Source of the DNA: a bacterium
GTDB taxonomy: Bacteria; Actinomycetota; Aquicultoria; Aquicultorales; Aquicultoraceae
Direction: 5' to 3'
Assembly (NCBI GenBank): GCA_902810715.1
Contig: CADDYS010000006.1
Location: 1 to 46,057 of the forward strand
DNA length: 46,057 nt
Below, piece by piece: positions 19,340 through 28,484 of the stretch. How positions within the stretch are numbered: the stretch's first letter is position 1; every line of letters starts with the position of its first letter. The notes beneath the pieces are model-generated. The model was given only the letters and a program-made list of their open reading frames with translations, did not search any database and had not been told where the DNA came from. Made by a program: the position numbers and the translations under genes.

Positions 19340-20289
19340 AGGTAACGAGCATAAAAGGGCAAATTCAATATGCGCCAAGCATACATAACATATGTGCCGT
19401 CATTGTTACCTATCATCCAGGCATGGATTTTTTAGAAAGAGTCAAATGCATTAACCATCAAGTTGGTAAGGTAGTTATAGTTGATAACCACTCTTCGGAA
19501 TCTTGCCTACAAATGATGAGAAAACTACCTACTGAAATGGGAGCGCATTTAATTTTAAACGAAGAAAATTTGGGGGTTGCGGCTGCTTTAAATCAGGGAA
19601 TTCAGTATGCAATTGATCTTGGTTATACCTGGGTCTTAACAATGGATCAAGATACCTTTGCCTATCCGACAATGGTTCGGAATTTGATTACGGCATATAA
19701 CGATTGCCCGTTTAGAGAAAAAGTAGGGATGGTTGGTTCAAGTTATCATGAAGGAAATACAGGCAAGGTTATGCCAGTTGGGAAGGATAATGGTAGGCGG
19801 CCCTGGCTAGAGGTTAGAGGGGTTATAACTTCTGGAAGCCTGATACCCGTTCCAGTTTTTGAGAGGGTTGGCCCATTCCGGGAAGATTTTTTTATTGATC
19901 TTATAGATACTGAATACTGCCATAGGCTTAGGTTGGCAGGGTATAAGCTTATCATCACCCCAAGAATCAGTATGCAGCATTTTATTGGAAACCGTAGCAA
20001 GATCAGGACTCTTTCATCAAATACCATTACGCAAAATACCATTATGCCGCTTAATTATCCACCATTTCGGAGTTACTACATAACAAGGAACACGTTATTG
20101 TTGGCATGCAAATCTGACTTTTGGAAAGAGTCTAGGTGGGCGGTGGGTATGCTCAGGTTTCTTATTAGGTATTGGTTAATGACAGTCTTATTTGAGGACA
20201 ATAAACTGACAAAAATAAAATACATTGGTCTAGGAATTACTCATAGTTTGATTTCTAAGCGAGGAAAATTAAGATGTGTAAGCCATTAA
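19336..20289 (+). CDS. Family 2 glycosyltransferase (rhamnosyltransferase-like)
   Basis: GT-A fold transferase of 317 residues that should add one sugar to the lipid-linked unit at the cytoplasmic face. Motifs are CAVIVTYHPG at the N-terminus, VVIVDNHSSES, NEENLGVAAALNQGI and the metal-binding LTMDQDT near residue 102, followed by DFFIDLIDTEYCHRLRLAGY, which resembles dTDP-rhamnose transferases such as WbbL. The first 15 residues are extra and could be trimmed by a later start. The 4 nt overlap with the previous methyltransferase supports ATG 19336. Donor and acceptor are unknown. Confidence 0.85.
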   Translation: MKVTSIKGQIQYAPSIHNICAVIVTYHPGMDFLERVKCINHQVGKVVIVDNHSSESCLQMMRKLPTEMGAHLILNEENLGVAAALNQGIQYAIDLGYTWVLTMDQDTFAYPTMVRNLITAYNDCPFREKVGMVGSSYHEGNTGKVMPVGKDNGRRPWLEVRGVITSGSLIPVPVFERVGPFREDFFIDLIDTEYCHRLRLAGYKLIITPRISMQHFIGNRSKIRTLSSNTITQNTIMPLNYPPFRSYYITRNTLLLACKSDFWKESRWAVGMLRFLIRYWLMTVLFEDNKLTKIKYIGLGITHSLISKRGKLRCVSH

Positions 20290-20377
20290 TTTTAATAAGT
20301 TGTGTTCGGATTGATCTACAAATAGATTCAAATTTATATACCGGACCTTTTGCAATTAGAATAGGGGTAAAGCAAGG

Positions 20378-21703
20378 ATGAGCTACAAGGCAACTACCAT
20401 AAATAAGGCAATAAGCTATTTTATACTGGCATTTGTCTTCGTTTCGCTTATTTTCCGGTATCAGCTAAGGATGCCGAATGCTGGCTACTATGCCACCCTG
20501 GCTAATTTATTATTGGCGGCTATTACCTTAGGCTTTGCTTTAAAGGTTCTTATCAACAAAAAAAATATTCATGTAAAAAGTAAATTAGATATTCCTTTTG
20601 CCCTTTTTTCGATAGCAATTTTTATTGGTCTTATAAACGGTTATTTTAGATTCGGCATTACACAGGATTATCTAAATGATGCTAGGTACTTTTATCCATT
20701 CCTCCTATTTTTTATTGTAACTTCCACAAGCGAAATATACATGGATGTCCGTAAGTTCACAAAAAAAATGATTACTCTTCTATTATTATCTAGCTTAATC
20801 GTTGCTACTTACACAATTTTTGCCTCACTTCTTCATTTCGACCATCCTCTAGATATATCTAGTCCTTGGGATTTAAAGTTGATTGAACTCGAGGGATTTA
20901 CGAGGGTTGCTACCCTAGCCCCAGAAGGAATTTTATTAATAACGCCTTGCGTTATTTTCGGCCTTCTGCATGTAAAGAAGCTGTCTCTTGTTAAAGGTTG
21001 TTTTTTACTAGCTCTCAACATGCTAGCGCTAGTAGTTACTTTTACTAGACTATTGGTGGTGGGTGTAGTAATATCAATAATCCTATACTTCATTATAGTG
21101 GCACTTAAAGGACATATATCTGCGATAGCTAAGGTTCTCTTAGCGATATCGCTAGTTTTTGTATTCACTCAAGCCTTTTTCTCTCACTATGGCGCTTTTG
21201 CGGGCAACCTAGTTATGTTACGCTTTGAACCTCTTTTTAATGCACAATCCGTATACGATATAGGTTCTGCAGAACACAGAATAGAAGAATCAAAAGCTTT
21301 TTTAAATGTATTTCAAGAGAGTCCCTCTCTAGGGACCGGCTTAGGGACCACTGTTACTTTTTATTCAACGATATTTCACGGATATGTAAAAAGAGGCAAT
21401 TGGCACAACGCGTATTCAATGCTGCTCGGTAAATTAGGGCTGCTAGGATTCTTAAGTTTTATATTGATACTTATTAGCCTTTTTAGCGAGAGCATTTTTG
21501 TTTTCAGAAAAAGTCAAGACCTAAATTCTAAACTCTTCGCTATAGTTTCTATCGTAATCATAGCAAGTTTAACGATAACAAGTTTTGGCGAGAGCGACTT
21601 AATTAGCTTAGACCTAACCCCTTTTTTTATAGTCCTGGCCGGATTAATTGGCCTTTATGCTTCAAAGCTTAGAGCAAGCGAAGAGGTGGGCCATGGCCTT
21701 TAG
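20378..21703 (+). CDS. O-antigen polymerase/ligase-like membrane protein (Wzy/WaaL family)
   Basis: Integral membrane protein of 441 residues with about 11-12 hydrophobic segments. It carries a long extracytoplasmic loop with GTGLGTTVTFYSTIFHGYVKRGNWHNAYSMLLGKLGLLGF; the GxGxG and HNxYxxxLxxxGxxG pattern is that of the Wzy_C family. It should polymerise repeat units on the outer face of the membrane. As the only such gene in the locus, polymerase is more likely than ligase. The surrounding DNA is strongly A+T-rich. The C-terminus overlaps the next glycosyltransferase by 11 nt. Confidence 0.85.
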   Translation: MSYKATTINKAISYFILAFVFVSLIFRYQLRMPNAGYYATLANLLLAAITLGFALKVLINKKNIHVKSKLDIPFALFSIAIFIGLINGYFRFGITQDYLNDARYFYPFLLFFIVTSTSEIYMDVRKFTKKMITLLLLSSLIVATYTIFASLLHFDHPLDISSPWDLKLIELEGFTRVATLAPEGILLITPCVIFGLLHVKKLSLVKGCFLLALNMLALVVTFTRLLVVGVVISIILYFIIVALKGHISAIAKVLLAISLVFVFTQAFFSHYGAFAGNLVMLRFEPLFNAQSVYDIGSAEHRIEESKAFLNVFQESPSLGTGLGTTVTFYSTIFHGYVKRGNWHNAYSMLLGKLGLLGFLSFILILISLFSESIFVFRKSQDLNSKLFAIVSIVIIASLTITSFGESDLISLDLTPFFIVLAGLIGLYASKLRASEEVGHGL

Positions 21704-22634
21704 GCTAAGCATAATAATCGTTAACTGGAACACACTCAAATTATTAGATAACTGTCTTAACTCTATCACCTTTAGCCAGACCAGCTTTTCTACTGAAACT
21801 ATTGTTGTGGATAATGCATCCACGGATGGCAGCGTCGAAATAGTAAAGACAAAATACCCGTGGATCAAACTAATAAAAAATAAGGAAAACGTTGGGTTTG
21901 CAAGGGCAAATAACCAGGGCTTTAAGGAGAGTAGCGGCAGACATGTGATGTTTTTAAACAGCGATACAATAGTTAAGCCTCATGCTATTGATAGGGTAAT
22001 TGAATTTATGGATTCTTGCCCAGGTGCAGACATTGCTGGCCCAAAGCTTCTAAACGAAGATGGAAGCTTACAGATATCGGCCTTTAAGCTCCCTACTTTG
22101 TTTAATTCTATCGGCGATCTGATATTCGGTTTCTTTAATAGTCCTCTTTCAAGCAGGTTTACCTCTAAGTACGGTCGCTATGATAGAGAAATTCAGGTAG
22201 GGTGGGTATCCGGCGCATGTCTGGTCGCAAAAAGAGAGGCAATAGAAAAAATTGGCGGTTGGGATGAGACCTTTTTCATGTATTCCGAGGACGTAGTAAT
22301 GGGCATTAAAGCCAAGCAGTACGGCTTAAAAACATTCTTCTTTCCAGGGGCTGAGGTAATCCACCTAAGGAATAAAAGCAGTAATATTCCCCAAAAGAGG
22401 ATTATGCAAATCTATGAAAGCAGGATAAAACTCAGGCGAGAGTATTTCAATGGCTCTTCGTTTCTTATGTATTTGTTGTTAATTGGCTTAATCGCTTTTG
22501 GTAGAGCAATGATTTATTCAGTGAAGTTCTTACTTCAAAAATCGGTTGGTAGAGAGGCGTCATTTGCGCGAGAAAGGGTATCAATATATATAGAGGTCTT
22601 TTCCCTTCACATCAAATCAGTATTCGGGGGATAG
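21693..22634 (+). CDS. Family 2 glycosyltransferase
   Basis: GT-A transferase of 313 residues. IIIVNWNTLKLLDNCL, VVDNASTDGSVEIV, NVGFARANNQGF, FLNSDT (metal site) and GWVSGACLVAKREAIEKIGGWDETFFMYSEDV follow the usual order for WbbL-like rhamnosyl or galactofuranosyl transferases. A hydrophobic stretch near the C-terminus may bind the membrane. I start at ATG 21693 because GAGGTGG lies just upstream. The frame is open further back to 21648 inside the polymerase gene. The stop is 1 nt before the next gene's ATG. Confidence 0.87.
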   Translation: MAFRLSIIIVNWNTLKLLDNCLNSITFSQTSFSTETIVVDNASTDGSVEIVKTKYPWIKLIKNKENVGFARANNQGFKESSGRHVMFLNSDTIVKPHAIDRVIEFMDSCPGADIAGPKLLNEDGSLQISAFKLPTLFNSIGDLIFGFFNSPLSSRFTSKYGRYDREIQVGWVSGACLVAKREAIEKIGGWDETFFMYSEDVVMGIKAKQYGLKTFFFPGAEVIHLRNKSSNIPQKRIMQIYESRIKLRREYFNGSSFLMYLLLIGLIAFGRAMIYSVKFLLQKSVGREASFARERVSIYIEVFSLHIKSVFGG

Positions 22635-22635
22635 A

Positions 22636-23820
22636 ATGAGTGAAAATGGTTTAAAGGTTTTGGACAGAAAGCACTTGAGTGATTCAGTTTGCGTTATAGT
22701 CGGTACTCGACCAGGCATTATTAAAATGAGCCCCATCATTAAGGAGTTAAGCTGGCGACAGGTTCCTTCTTTTACGCTTCATACCGGACAGCATTACTCT
22801 TACGAAATGGATAAGAAATTTTTTGAAGATTTAGGGTTACCAAAACCCCTATACCACTTACCGCAATGTAAACCTGGAAGTCTTCATGGAGAACAAACGG
22901 CTAATATGCTATCAGGGATCGAATCTGTACTTATTGAGGCGAAGCCAAGATTGGTGTTAGTTTGCGGTGATGCTAACACAAATTTAGCAGGCGCGCTCGC
23001 GGCAAGAAAGCTACAGATAGAAGTAGGACACGTAGAGTCTGGCTTGAGAAGTAACGATTGGCGTATGCCAGAAGAGCACAATAGAGTAATAATAGATCAT
23101 ATTTCTGATTATTTATTTGCCCCAACGCCAAGAGCAAGACAAAATCTCGCCGATGACAATGTAAAAGGAAAAATATATTTAACAGGTAACACCATAGTTG
23201 ATGCCTTGATTCAGCACGTAGAAATAGCTGAGAACAAGAGCGCCATCATGAAGACTCTATCTTTGCCTAAAAACGGTTACATATTAACCACCATACATAG
23301 AGAAGAGAACGTTGACCATATAGATACTTTAACAGAAATCATTAAGGGCCTGGAATTGATTGGGGGCAATCTCGATTTCCCAATAGTGCTTCCAGTTCAC
23401 CCAAGAACAAAGAAGCGATTTAGTGATTTTAATCAGTGGAGTAAATTGGCGGGCATCCAGAACCTTACTATTATCGATCCTGTTGGATATCTCGATTTCT
23501 TGATTCTCTTAAGAAATGCAGCATTAGTCCTAACCGATAGTGGTGGAATTCAAGAAGAAAGTTGTATTCTCCATACACCCTGCGTGACTCTACGAGAAAA
23601 TACAGAACGACAAGAAACCGTATACGTAAAATCAAATACCATTGCTGGGACAAAGCCAGAGAGAATACTAAATGCGGTGGAAAGGTCTCTGGAAAAGGAG
23701 GCAGATTGGCCTAACCCATTTGGAGATGGTAGGGCAGCAAAAAGAATTATCGATGTTTCGGTCGGCATACCTGTAACCGAGTGGGCCTCTGCCCTTGATA
23801 ATAAGATGAGGCTATTGTAA
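22636..23820 (+). CDS. wecB: UDP-N-acetylglucosamine 2-epimerase (non-hydrolysing)
   Basis: Interconverts UDP-GlcNAc and UDP-ManNAc in the cytoplasm. The 394 residues match the family. The expected acidic and His residues are visible in VCGDANTNLAGA, GHVESGLRS, MPEEHNRVIIDH and TTIHREENVD, and the C-terminal domain has LTDSGGIQEE and TLRENTERQET. One departure is GTRPGIIKM where GTRPEIIKM or GTRPEAIKM is usual. No UDP-ManNAc dehydrogenase is next to it, so ManNAc itself or a downstream product made by the Gfo/Idh-DegT pair may be used. ATG 22636 follows a GGGGG stretch. Confidence 0.93.
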   Translation: MSENGLKVLDRKHLSDSVCVIVGTRPGIIKMSPIIKELSWRQVPSFTLHTGQHYSYEMDKKFFEDLGLPKPLYHLPQCKPGSLHGEQTANMLSGIESVLIEAKPRLVLVCGDANTNLAGALAARKLQIEVGHVESGLRSNDWRMPEEHNRVIIDHISDYLFAPTPRARQNLADDNVKGKIYLTGNTIVDALIQHVEIAENKSAIMKTLSLPKNGYILTTIHREENVDHIDTLTEIIKGLELIGGNLDFPIVLPVHPRTKKRFSDFNQWSKLAGIQNLTIIDPVGYLDFLILLRNAALVLTDSGGIQEESCILHTPCVTLRENTERQETVYVKSNTIAGTKPERILNAVERSLEKEADWPNPFGDGRAAKRIIDVSVGIPVTEWASALDNKMRLL

Positions 23821-23823
23821 AGC

Positions 23824-25065
23824 ATGAGAATTATAATACTAAACCATTTTGAGAGATTTAGCCCGAGGGTCACCCTAGAAACAACTTCTCTCAGGCAAAA
23901 TGGTCATAATTTGACCGTTTTAAGCTGGTGCAGAAATTCGGATAGGCATGCCGGGTTGGAGGATCAACTGAATGGTCTACCTGTGAAATGGGTCACAGTA
24001 AGATCAACAAAAGCTTCCTCACGATTGTTGCTATCTCTTCCAAAGTTATACGAAAATATCTGGCGGTTTTTAAAAGAGGAGGAGTTTGATGTGATTCATT
24101 GCACCCACCTCTTTTTGCTTCCCATCGCAGTATTTGTAGCTAAAAAAAAGAAATGTAAGGTCGTATATGATGCGTATGAAAGACATGCGGTTGATCTTGC
24201 AGATTACTACTTCCCATTCTTAAAAACCTGGATAGCAAAGTTAATTGAATTAGCAGAGAATCTCTTCGTTCGGCATGTCGATGGTGTACTGACAATATCA
24301 TCCGCCGGTGAAGTGCTTGAGAAAAGATATAGGAAATTATGTAGGAATGTTGAGGTTATCTATAACGTCCCATCGCTGAGGTCTTCGACAAGGAATTCTA
24401 AGAAGAAAGATCTAGAAAAGAAGTATCGTGGGCGGTATTTGTTGTCATATGTTGGGGGCCTTATAAAGGGAAAGGGGTTGTTCCGGCTCATTGACATGCT
24501 GGATGCTATCAGGCTGAGATATTCTGAAGTACTGCTCCTATTAATAGGAGAATTCGATTCTTTGCAGGAGATGGAGGAGTTTTTCAGCCGTATTAAGAAA
24601 AGAGCGCTTGATGAGTATGTTGAAGTACTACCCTATTTACAATACGATGATATGCTTGACTATTTGGAACTCTCTCGTATTGGTCTTGCATTACATCAAC
24701 AGCAGGCTAGATTTAAGCTTGTTGGGAAGGGAGCGGGACGTAAATTCTTTACATATATGCAAGCAGGAGTGCCGGTTATATCTACCAACTTTGGGGAGAT
24801 TGCCAAAGTTATTGAAGAGGAAAAATGCGGGGTTTTAATAGATACAACGTCAGTGCAAGAAATTGTAGAAGCTGTAACTTTCCTCTTAAAGAACAAAGAT
24901 ATCGCAAAAAAAATGGGGGAGAATGGCAAGGCGGCTATTCTAGAAAAATATAATTGGGAGATAGAAGAAAAAAAGTTGAATCGAGTGTATGAAAAGCTTG
25001 TGCAGAATAGTAAAGGTACTCAGGCGGATGATCAGATGGAATTCGATAGGCTAAGCACTGCATAG
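23824..25065 (+). CDS. Family 4 glycosyltransferase
   Basis: GT-B transferase of 413 residues. The N-terminal domain has NHFERFSPRV and FDVIHCTHLF. The C-terminal domain has LLSYVGGLIKGKGLFRLIDML and the donor site FFTYMQAGVPVISTNFGEIAKVIEEEKCGVLID. The EX7E motif is present in modified form around the GEIAKVIEEEKCG region. It should add one sugar of the repeat unit from a nucleotide donor. Starts 3 nt after wecB. The ribosome site is weak, so translation may depend on coupling. Confidence 0.86.
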   Translation: MRIIILNHFERFSPRVTLETTSLRQNGHNLTVLSWCRNSDRHAGLEDQLNGLPVKWVTVRSTKASSRLLLSLPKLYENIWRFLKEEEFDVIHCTHLFLLPIAVFVAKKKKCKVVYDAYERHAVDLADYYFPFLKTWIAKLIELAENLFVRHVDGVLTISSAGEVLEKRYRKLCRNVEVIYNVPSLRSSTRNSKKKDLEKKYRGRYLLSYVGGLIKGKGLFRLIDMLDAIRLRYSEVLLLLIGEFDSLQEMEEFFSRIKKRALDEYVEVLPYLQYDDMLDYLELSRIGLALHQQQARFKLVGKGAGRKFFTYMQAGVPVISTNFGEIAKVIEEEKCGVLIDTTSVQEIVEAVTFLLKNKDIAKKMGENGKAAILEKYNWEIEEKKLNRVYEKLVQNSKGTQADDQMEFDRLSTA

Positions 25066-25104
25066 TTTGTCTCTATATTGCGAAAAATTGGAGGGAGTAT
25101 ATCT

Positions 25105-26178
25105 ATGGATAAATTGAGAATTGGCATAATAGGCTGCGGTAAACAGGCAGAGAAACACATCTACTCCCTCAAGAAGATACCTTATGTGGAGACGGTTCTA
25201 AGTGATATCCAACCTCTGGCTGCGAAGAGATTAGCAGAAAAGACAGGTTCTATATGGGTGGATCACCCAGATGAAATATACACTGATGATTCAATCAGGT
25301 CAGTCGTAATATGTACACCTACTCCAACACATGTTTCTCTTATTGAAAAGACTATCGCCCGCGGGATGGATGTATTCTGCGAAAAACCCCTTTGTGATAC
25401 TCCAGAAGAGGCTAAACGTTTACAAAACCTTCCCTCTCAGTCCGAACAAGTTATTCTTATAGGTTATGTATATAGGTATGTGCCAATTTTTGAAGAAGGC
25501 TTTAGGCTTTTCCGTGAGCAGACAATTGATGGTGAGAGCCTTGTTATGGGAAAGCCAGTAAGCGCCTACTTCAGGCTAGGTGGACGTGGTGGCCATCAGG
25601 TGTGGAAGCATATGAGAGGTTCTGGGGGAGGGGCTATTAATGAAATGTTGGTCCATATGTTAGACCTTGCCAACTGGTATTTTGGGCCTTTCAAAGATAT
25701 TGAAGTAATATCTTGCAGTTTAAGATGTCCTGCAAGGATGATAAATGGAGAGATGGTCGAGGTAAATGCTGAAGATTTCATCCTTGTAAAATGCACGGGA
25801 GGAAATGGATTAGAAATTTTTTGTCAGGCAGACCTTATTTCTCCTGCTTTTGTTCAGTATGTGGAGGTTCAGACAGAGAAAGGAACCTTTATGGGATCGA
25901 TTCAATCGGATATGCCTTCCTATATCTTTCTAAAAGAGGGTAGCGGTGGATATAGTGCAGGAAAGACAGAGCTTAGATTTGGTCAAAGGAATGTCTTTGA
26001 TATGCAGATGTTGCATTTTGTTTATTGCATATTGAAGAGGGGGCTACCGGATAAAAACAGGGTTGAAGATTCTTTGCAATTGATAGAAGTGATAAGGGAG
26101 ATCAGGAATCAGGCTGATTTGAAGCTGATAAGTGGTAAACAGGGGGTCATTACTTATGATACATATGGCAGAGATTAA
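25105..26178 (+). CDS. Gfo/Idh/MocA-family sugar oxidoreductase
   Basis: NAD(P)-dependent dehydrogenase of 357 residues acting on a sugar or nucleotide sugar. The Rossmann motif is RIGIIGCGKQAEKHI, then VVICTPTPTHVSLIEK and the family signature CEKPLCDTPEEAK with the catalytic Lys. GGAINEMLVHMLDLANW supplies the usual His of the C-terminal domain. ATG 25105 follows GAGGGAG at 25091-25097, so the upstream TTG 25078 is rejected. It overlaps the next aminotransferase. This pairing is typical of making a keto sugar and then aminating it, for example 3-amino sugars from WlbA/WlbE-type pairs. The product here is not known. Confidence 0.87.
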   Translation: MDKLRIGIIGCGKQAEKHIYSLKKIPYVETVLSDIQPLAAKRLAEKTGSIWVDHPDEIYTDDSIRSVVICTPTPTHVSLIEKTIARGMDVFCEKPLCDTPEEAKRLQNLPSQSEQVILIGYVYRYVPIFEEGFRLFREQTIDGESLVMGKPVSAYFRLGGRGGHQVWKHMRGSGGGAINEMLVHMLDLANWYFGPFKDIEVISCSLRCPARMINGEMVEVNAEDFILVKCTGGNGLEIFCQADLISPAFVQYVEVQTEKGTFMGSIQSDMPSYIFLKEGSGGYSAGKTELRFGQRNVFDMQMLHFVYCILKRGLPDKNRVEDSLQLIEVIREIRNQADLKLISGKQGVITYDTYGRD

Positions 26179-27256
26179 GTTAATGGAAAGGGAGATAGAG
26201 GCTGCCGTAAGGGTATTAAGATCAGGCGAATTGCGTCAGGGAAAGGAATGTGAAAGGTTCGAGGCAGAGTTTGCAGAGAAGGTGGGTTCAAGATACGCTG
26301 TTACATGCGCAAACGGGACAGCCGCGCTCCACCTGTCCTATATGACAATTTTGGAGCCTGGTGATGAAGTGCTCGTTCCTTCCTTTACCTTTTTCGCAAC
26401 CTGCAGCATGGTCGTAATGGCTCAAGGAAAACCTGTGTTCTGCGATATCGATCCAGAAACCTTTCTTATAGATCTAAAGGATGCAGAGAAAAAAATTACT
26501 TCAAAGACCCGGGCGATAGTACCGGTCCATTTATTTGGGAATCCTTGCGATATTGACCGTATTGTTACATTTGCTAAGAAACATAACCTGAAAATAGTCT
26601 GGGATGCAGCCCAAGCCCACGGTGCTACCTACAAAGGTAAGGATGTAGGTGCCTTTGATGAGCTTGTTTGTTATTCTTTTTATCCCTCTAAGAATATGTT
26701 TGTAGGAGAGGGAGGGATGATCTGCACCAACGACACACAGTTATATGAGAAGCTTCGATATATGAGAACCCATGGGCAGACTGGCAAATATTACCATACT
26801 ATGTGGGGGTTGAATTACCGCATGACCGATGTTGAAGCTGCAATAGGAAAAGAGCAGTTGAAGCGTCTGGACGAGATGCTTTCCGTCAGGAGAAGGAATG
26901 CCGAATTTTTGAACAAAAGATTGGCTGCAATCCCAGGTATCAGGCCTCAAAAAGTTACATCTTATGGAGAACATGCCTGGCATCAGTACTCCGTAATTGT
27001 AAATAAGGAGGAATTTGGTTGTAGTAGAGATGCGCTATCAAAGCAGCTTGGGGAAAAAGGTATTGTTACAGCCGTACATTACCCGAAAGGCGTTCATCAG
27101 CAACCTGTCTTTAAGGAACAAGATGAAAAAATCTCTCTTCCAAATACAGAATATGCTGCAGAAAACATCCTGTCTGTGCCTGTTCATCATGGGTTATCCC
27201 AAAGTGATATAGAAAGGATTGTTGAAGCGATACATGAAGTCAGGCAAGAATTCTAA
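26156..27256 (+). CDS. DegT/DnrJ/EryC1 sugar aminotransferase (first copy)
   Basis: PLP-dependent aminotransferase of 366 residues that aminates a keto nucleotide sugar. TCANGTAALHLSYMTI and EVLVPSFTFFATC are typical of the family, VWDAAQAHGATYKG provides the PLP-contacting Asp, and CYSFYPSKNMFVGEGGMICT contains the Schiff-base Lys. I choose ATG 26156, which lies 8 nt after a GGGGG site; the GTG at 26132 is too far inside the previous gene. It overlaps the Gfo/Idh gene by 23 nt, so the two are almost certainly coupled and consecutive in the pathway. Confidence 0.9.
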   Translation: MIHMAEIKLMEREIEAAVRVLRSGELRQGKECERFEAEFAEKVGSRYAVTCANGTAALHLSYMTILEPGDEVLVPSFTFFATCSMVVMAQGKPVFCDIDPETFLIDLKDAEKKITSKTRAIVPVHLFGNPCDIDRIVTFAKKHNLKIVWDAAQAHGATYKGKDVGAFDELVCYSFYPSKNMFVGEGGMICTNDTQLYEKLRYMRTHGQTGKYYHTMWGLNYRMTDVEAAIGKEQLKRLDEMLSVRRRNAEFLNKRLAAIPGIRPQKVTSYGEHAWHQYSVIVNKEEFGCSRDALSKQLGEKGIVTAVHYPKGVHQQPVFKEQDEKISLPNTEYAAENILSVPVHHGLSQSDIERIVEAIHEVRQEF

Positions 27257-28484
27257 ACCAACACATATTCTTTTTTTAACCTATCACCTACCTCTTGAAA
27301 ATGAGCCTGGAGCGTTTAGGCCATGGATGGAAGCTCGGCTTATGGCCAAAGCTGGATACAAGGTGACGGTTGTGACCTCTGGTGTCCAGTATATGACGGG
27401 TAAAGATATACGGCCCTACAAGGCATGGTGCACTGAGGAATTTGTTGAAGGGGTAAGGATACTAAGAACCTGGGCACCTGAAGACTATCGCCGTTCCTTG
27501 ATCCGTCGTCTTTACAACTATCTAGGTTATACCATTTTAGCAGGCATAGCCTCGTGTTTTAAAGTTAAAAAGGTAGATCGCATTTTTGCTGGGACGGACC
27601 CTATTTTTATGATGCCAATGGTTTATCTGCTCTCGCTCATCAAGCGAGCTCCAATGGTGCTGGATGAGCGAGATTTGTATCCAGAGACTGCTATTGCCCT
27701 AGGAGTGATGAGAGAGGGAATACTTTCAAATCTGCTGTTTAAACTTCAACAATTTTTCCGGTTCAAGGCTATAGGTATCTTAACTGCCACTCCAGGCATT
27801 AAAAGAAGACTTTTAAGTTACGGTATCCCAGATGAGAAAGTGTATTTACTATACAATGCCGACGTGTTTTTGGACGCCGAGGTCGAAATTAATAAGAATA
27901 CTGAGTCAATCCGTACACTAACAAATGAGAGATTTCTGGTGGGTTATGTTGGAGGGCTGGGAAGGGCCAATGACATCCCTACTTTGCTTCGAGCTGCTGA
28001 GCGTATGAAAGATATGAAAGAACTTGGTTTCTTAATTGTCGGAAGCGGTGACAGACGCAAAGACTATATTGAGTTTTGTAAACAAAGGGGTCTTGATAAT
28101 GTGACATTCCTTTCGGCAGTCCCCAGAATAGAGGCGAGGGCCTTACTGAAGCGGATAGATATTTGCGTGCAACCACTGCTTAAAGATAAGCACTTCTCAG
28201 GCACATTAACAAGCAAGACATTTGATTATCATGCTCTGGGCAAACCCATGATCTTCTGTGGAAGTGGTGACACAGAAGATTTGCTTCGAGAAACAAGAGG
28301 TGGACTCATTGTGCTACCAGAGGATGACCAGGAACTGGCGAGATCAATCCAGACGCTTATAGAAGATGAACCCCTTCGACAAAAAATGAGAACATCAGCC
28401 AAAAAATGGTATGAAAAAAATATTAATCCGGATATTGCTTGTTGGATAATGAAAAAGGTCATGGAGGGTAATGGATATAAATGA
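27234..28484 (+). CDS. Family 4 glycosyltransferase (WcaI/WbuB-like)
   Basis: GT-B transferase of about 416 residues. ILFLTYHLPLENEPGAFRPWMEARLMAKAGYKVTVVT is the N-terminal pattern of WcaI/WbuB-like enzymes. VGYVGGLGRANDIPTLLRA, FLIVGSGDRRKDYIEFC, VTFLSAVPRIEARALLKRIDICVQPL and KTFDYHALGKPMIFCG form the donor domain. Start is uncertain: ATG 27234 or the in-frame TTG 27219, whose AAAGGA box is too close. Both lie inside the preceding aminotransferase gene. The end overlaps the methyltransferase by 14 nt. Confidence 0.85.
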   Translation: MKSGKNSKPTHILFLTYHLPLENEPGAFRPWMEARLMAKAGYKVTVVTSGVQYMTGKDIRPYKAWCTEEFVEGVRILRTWAPEDYRRSLIRRLYNYLGYTILAGIASCFKVKKVDRIFAGTDPIFMMPMVYLLSLIKRAPMVLDERDLYPETAIALGVMREGILSNLLFKLQQFFRFKAIGILTATPGIKRRLLSYGIPDEKVYLLYNADVFLDAEVEINKNTESIRTLTNERFLVGYVGGLGRANDIPTLLRAAERMKDMKELGFLIVGSGDRRKDYIEFCKQRGLDNVTFLSAVPRIEARALLKRIDICVQPLLKDKHFSGTLTSKTFDYHALGKPMIFCGSGDTEDLLRETRGGLIVLPEDDQELARSIQTLIEDEPLRQKMRTSAKKWYEKNINPDIACWIMKKVMEGNGYK

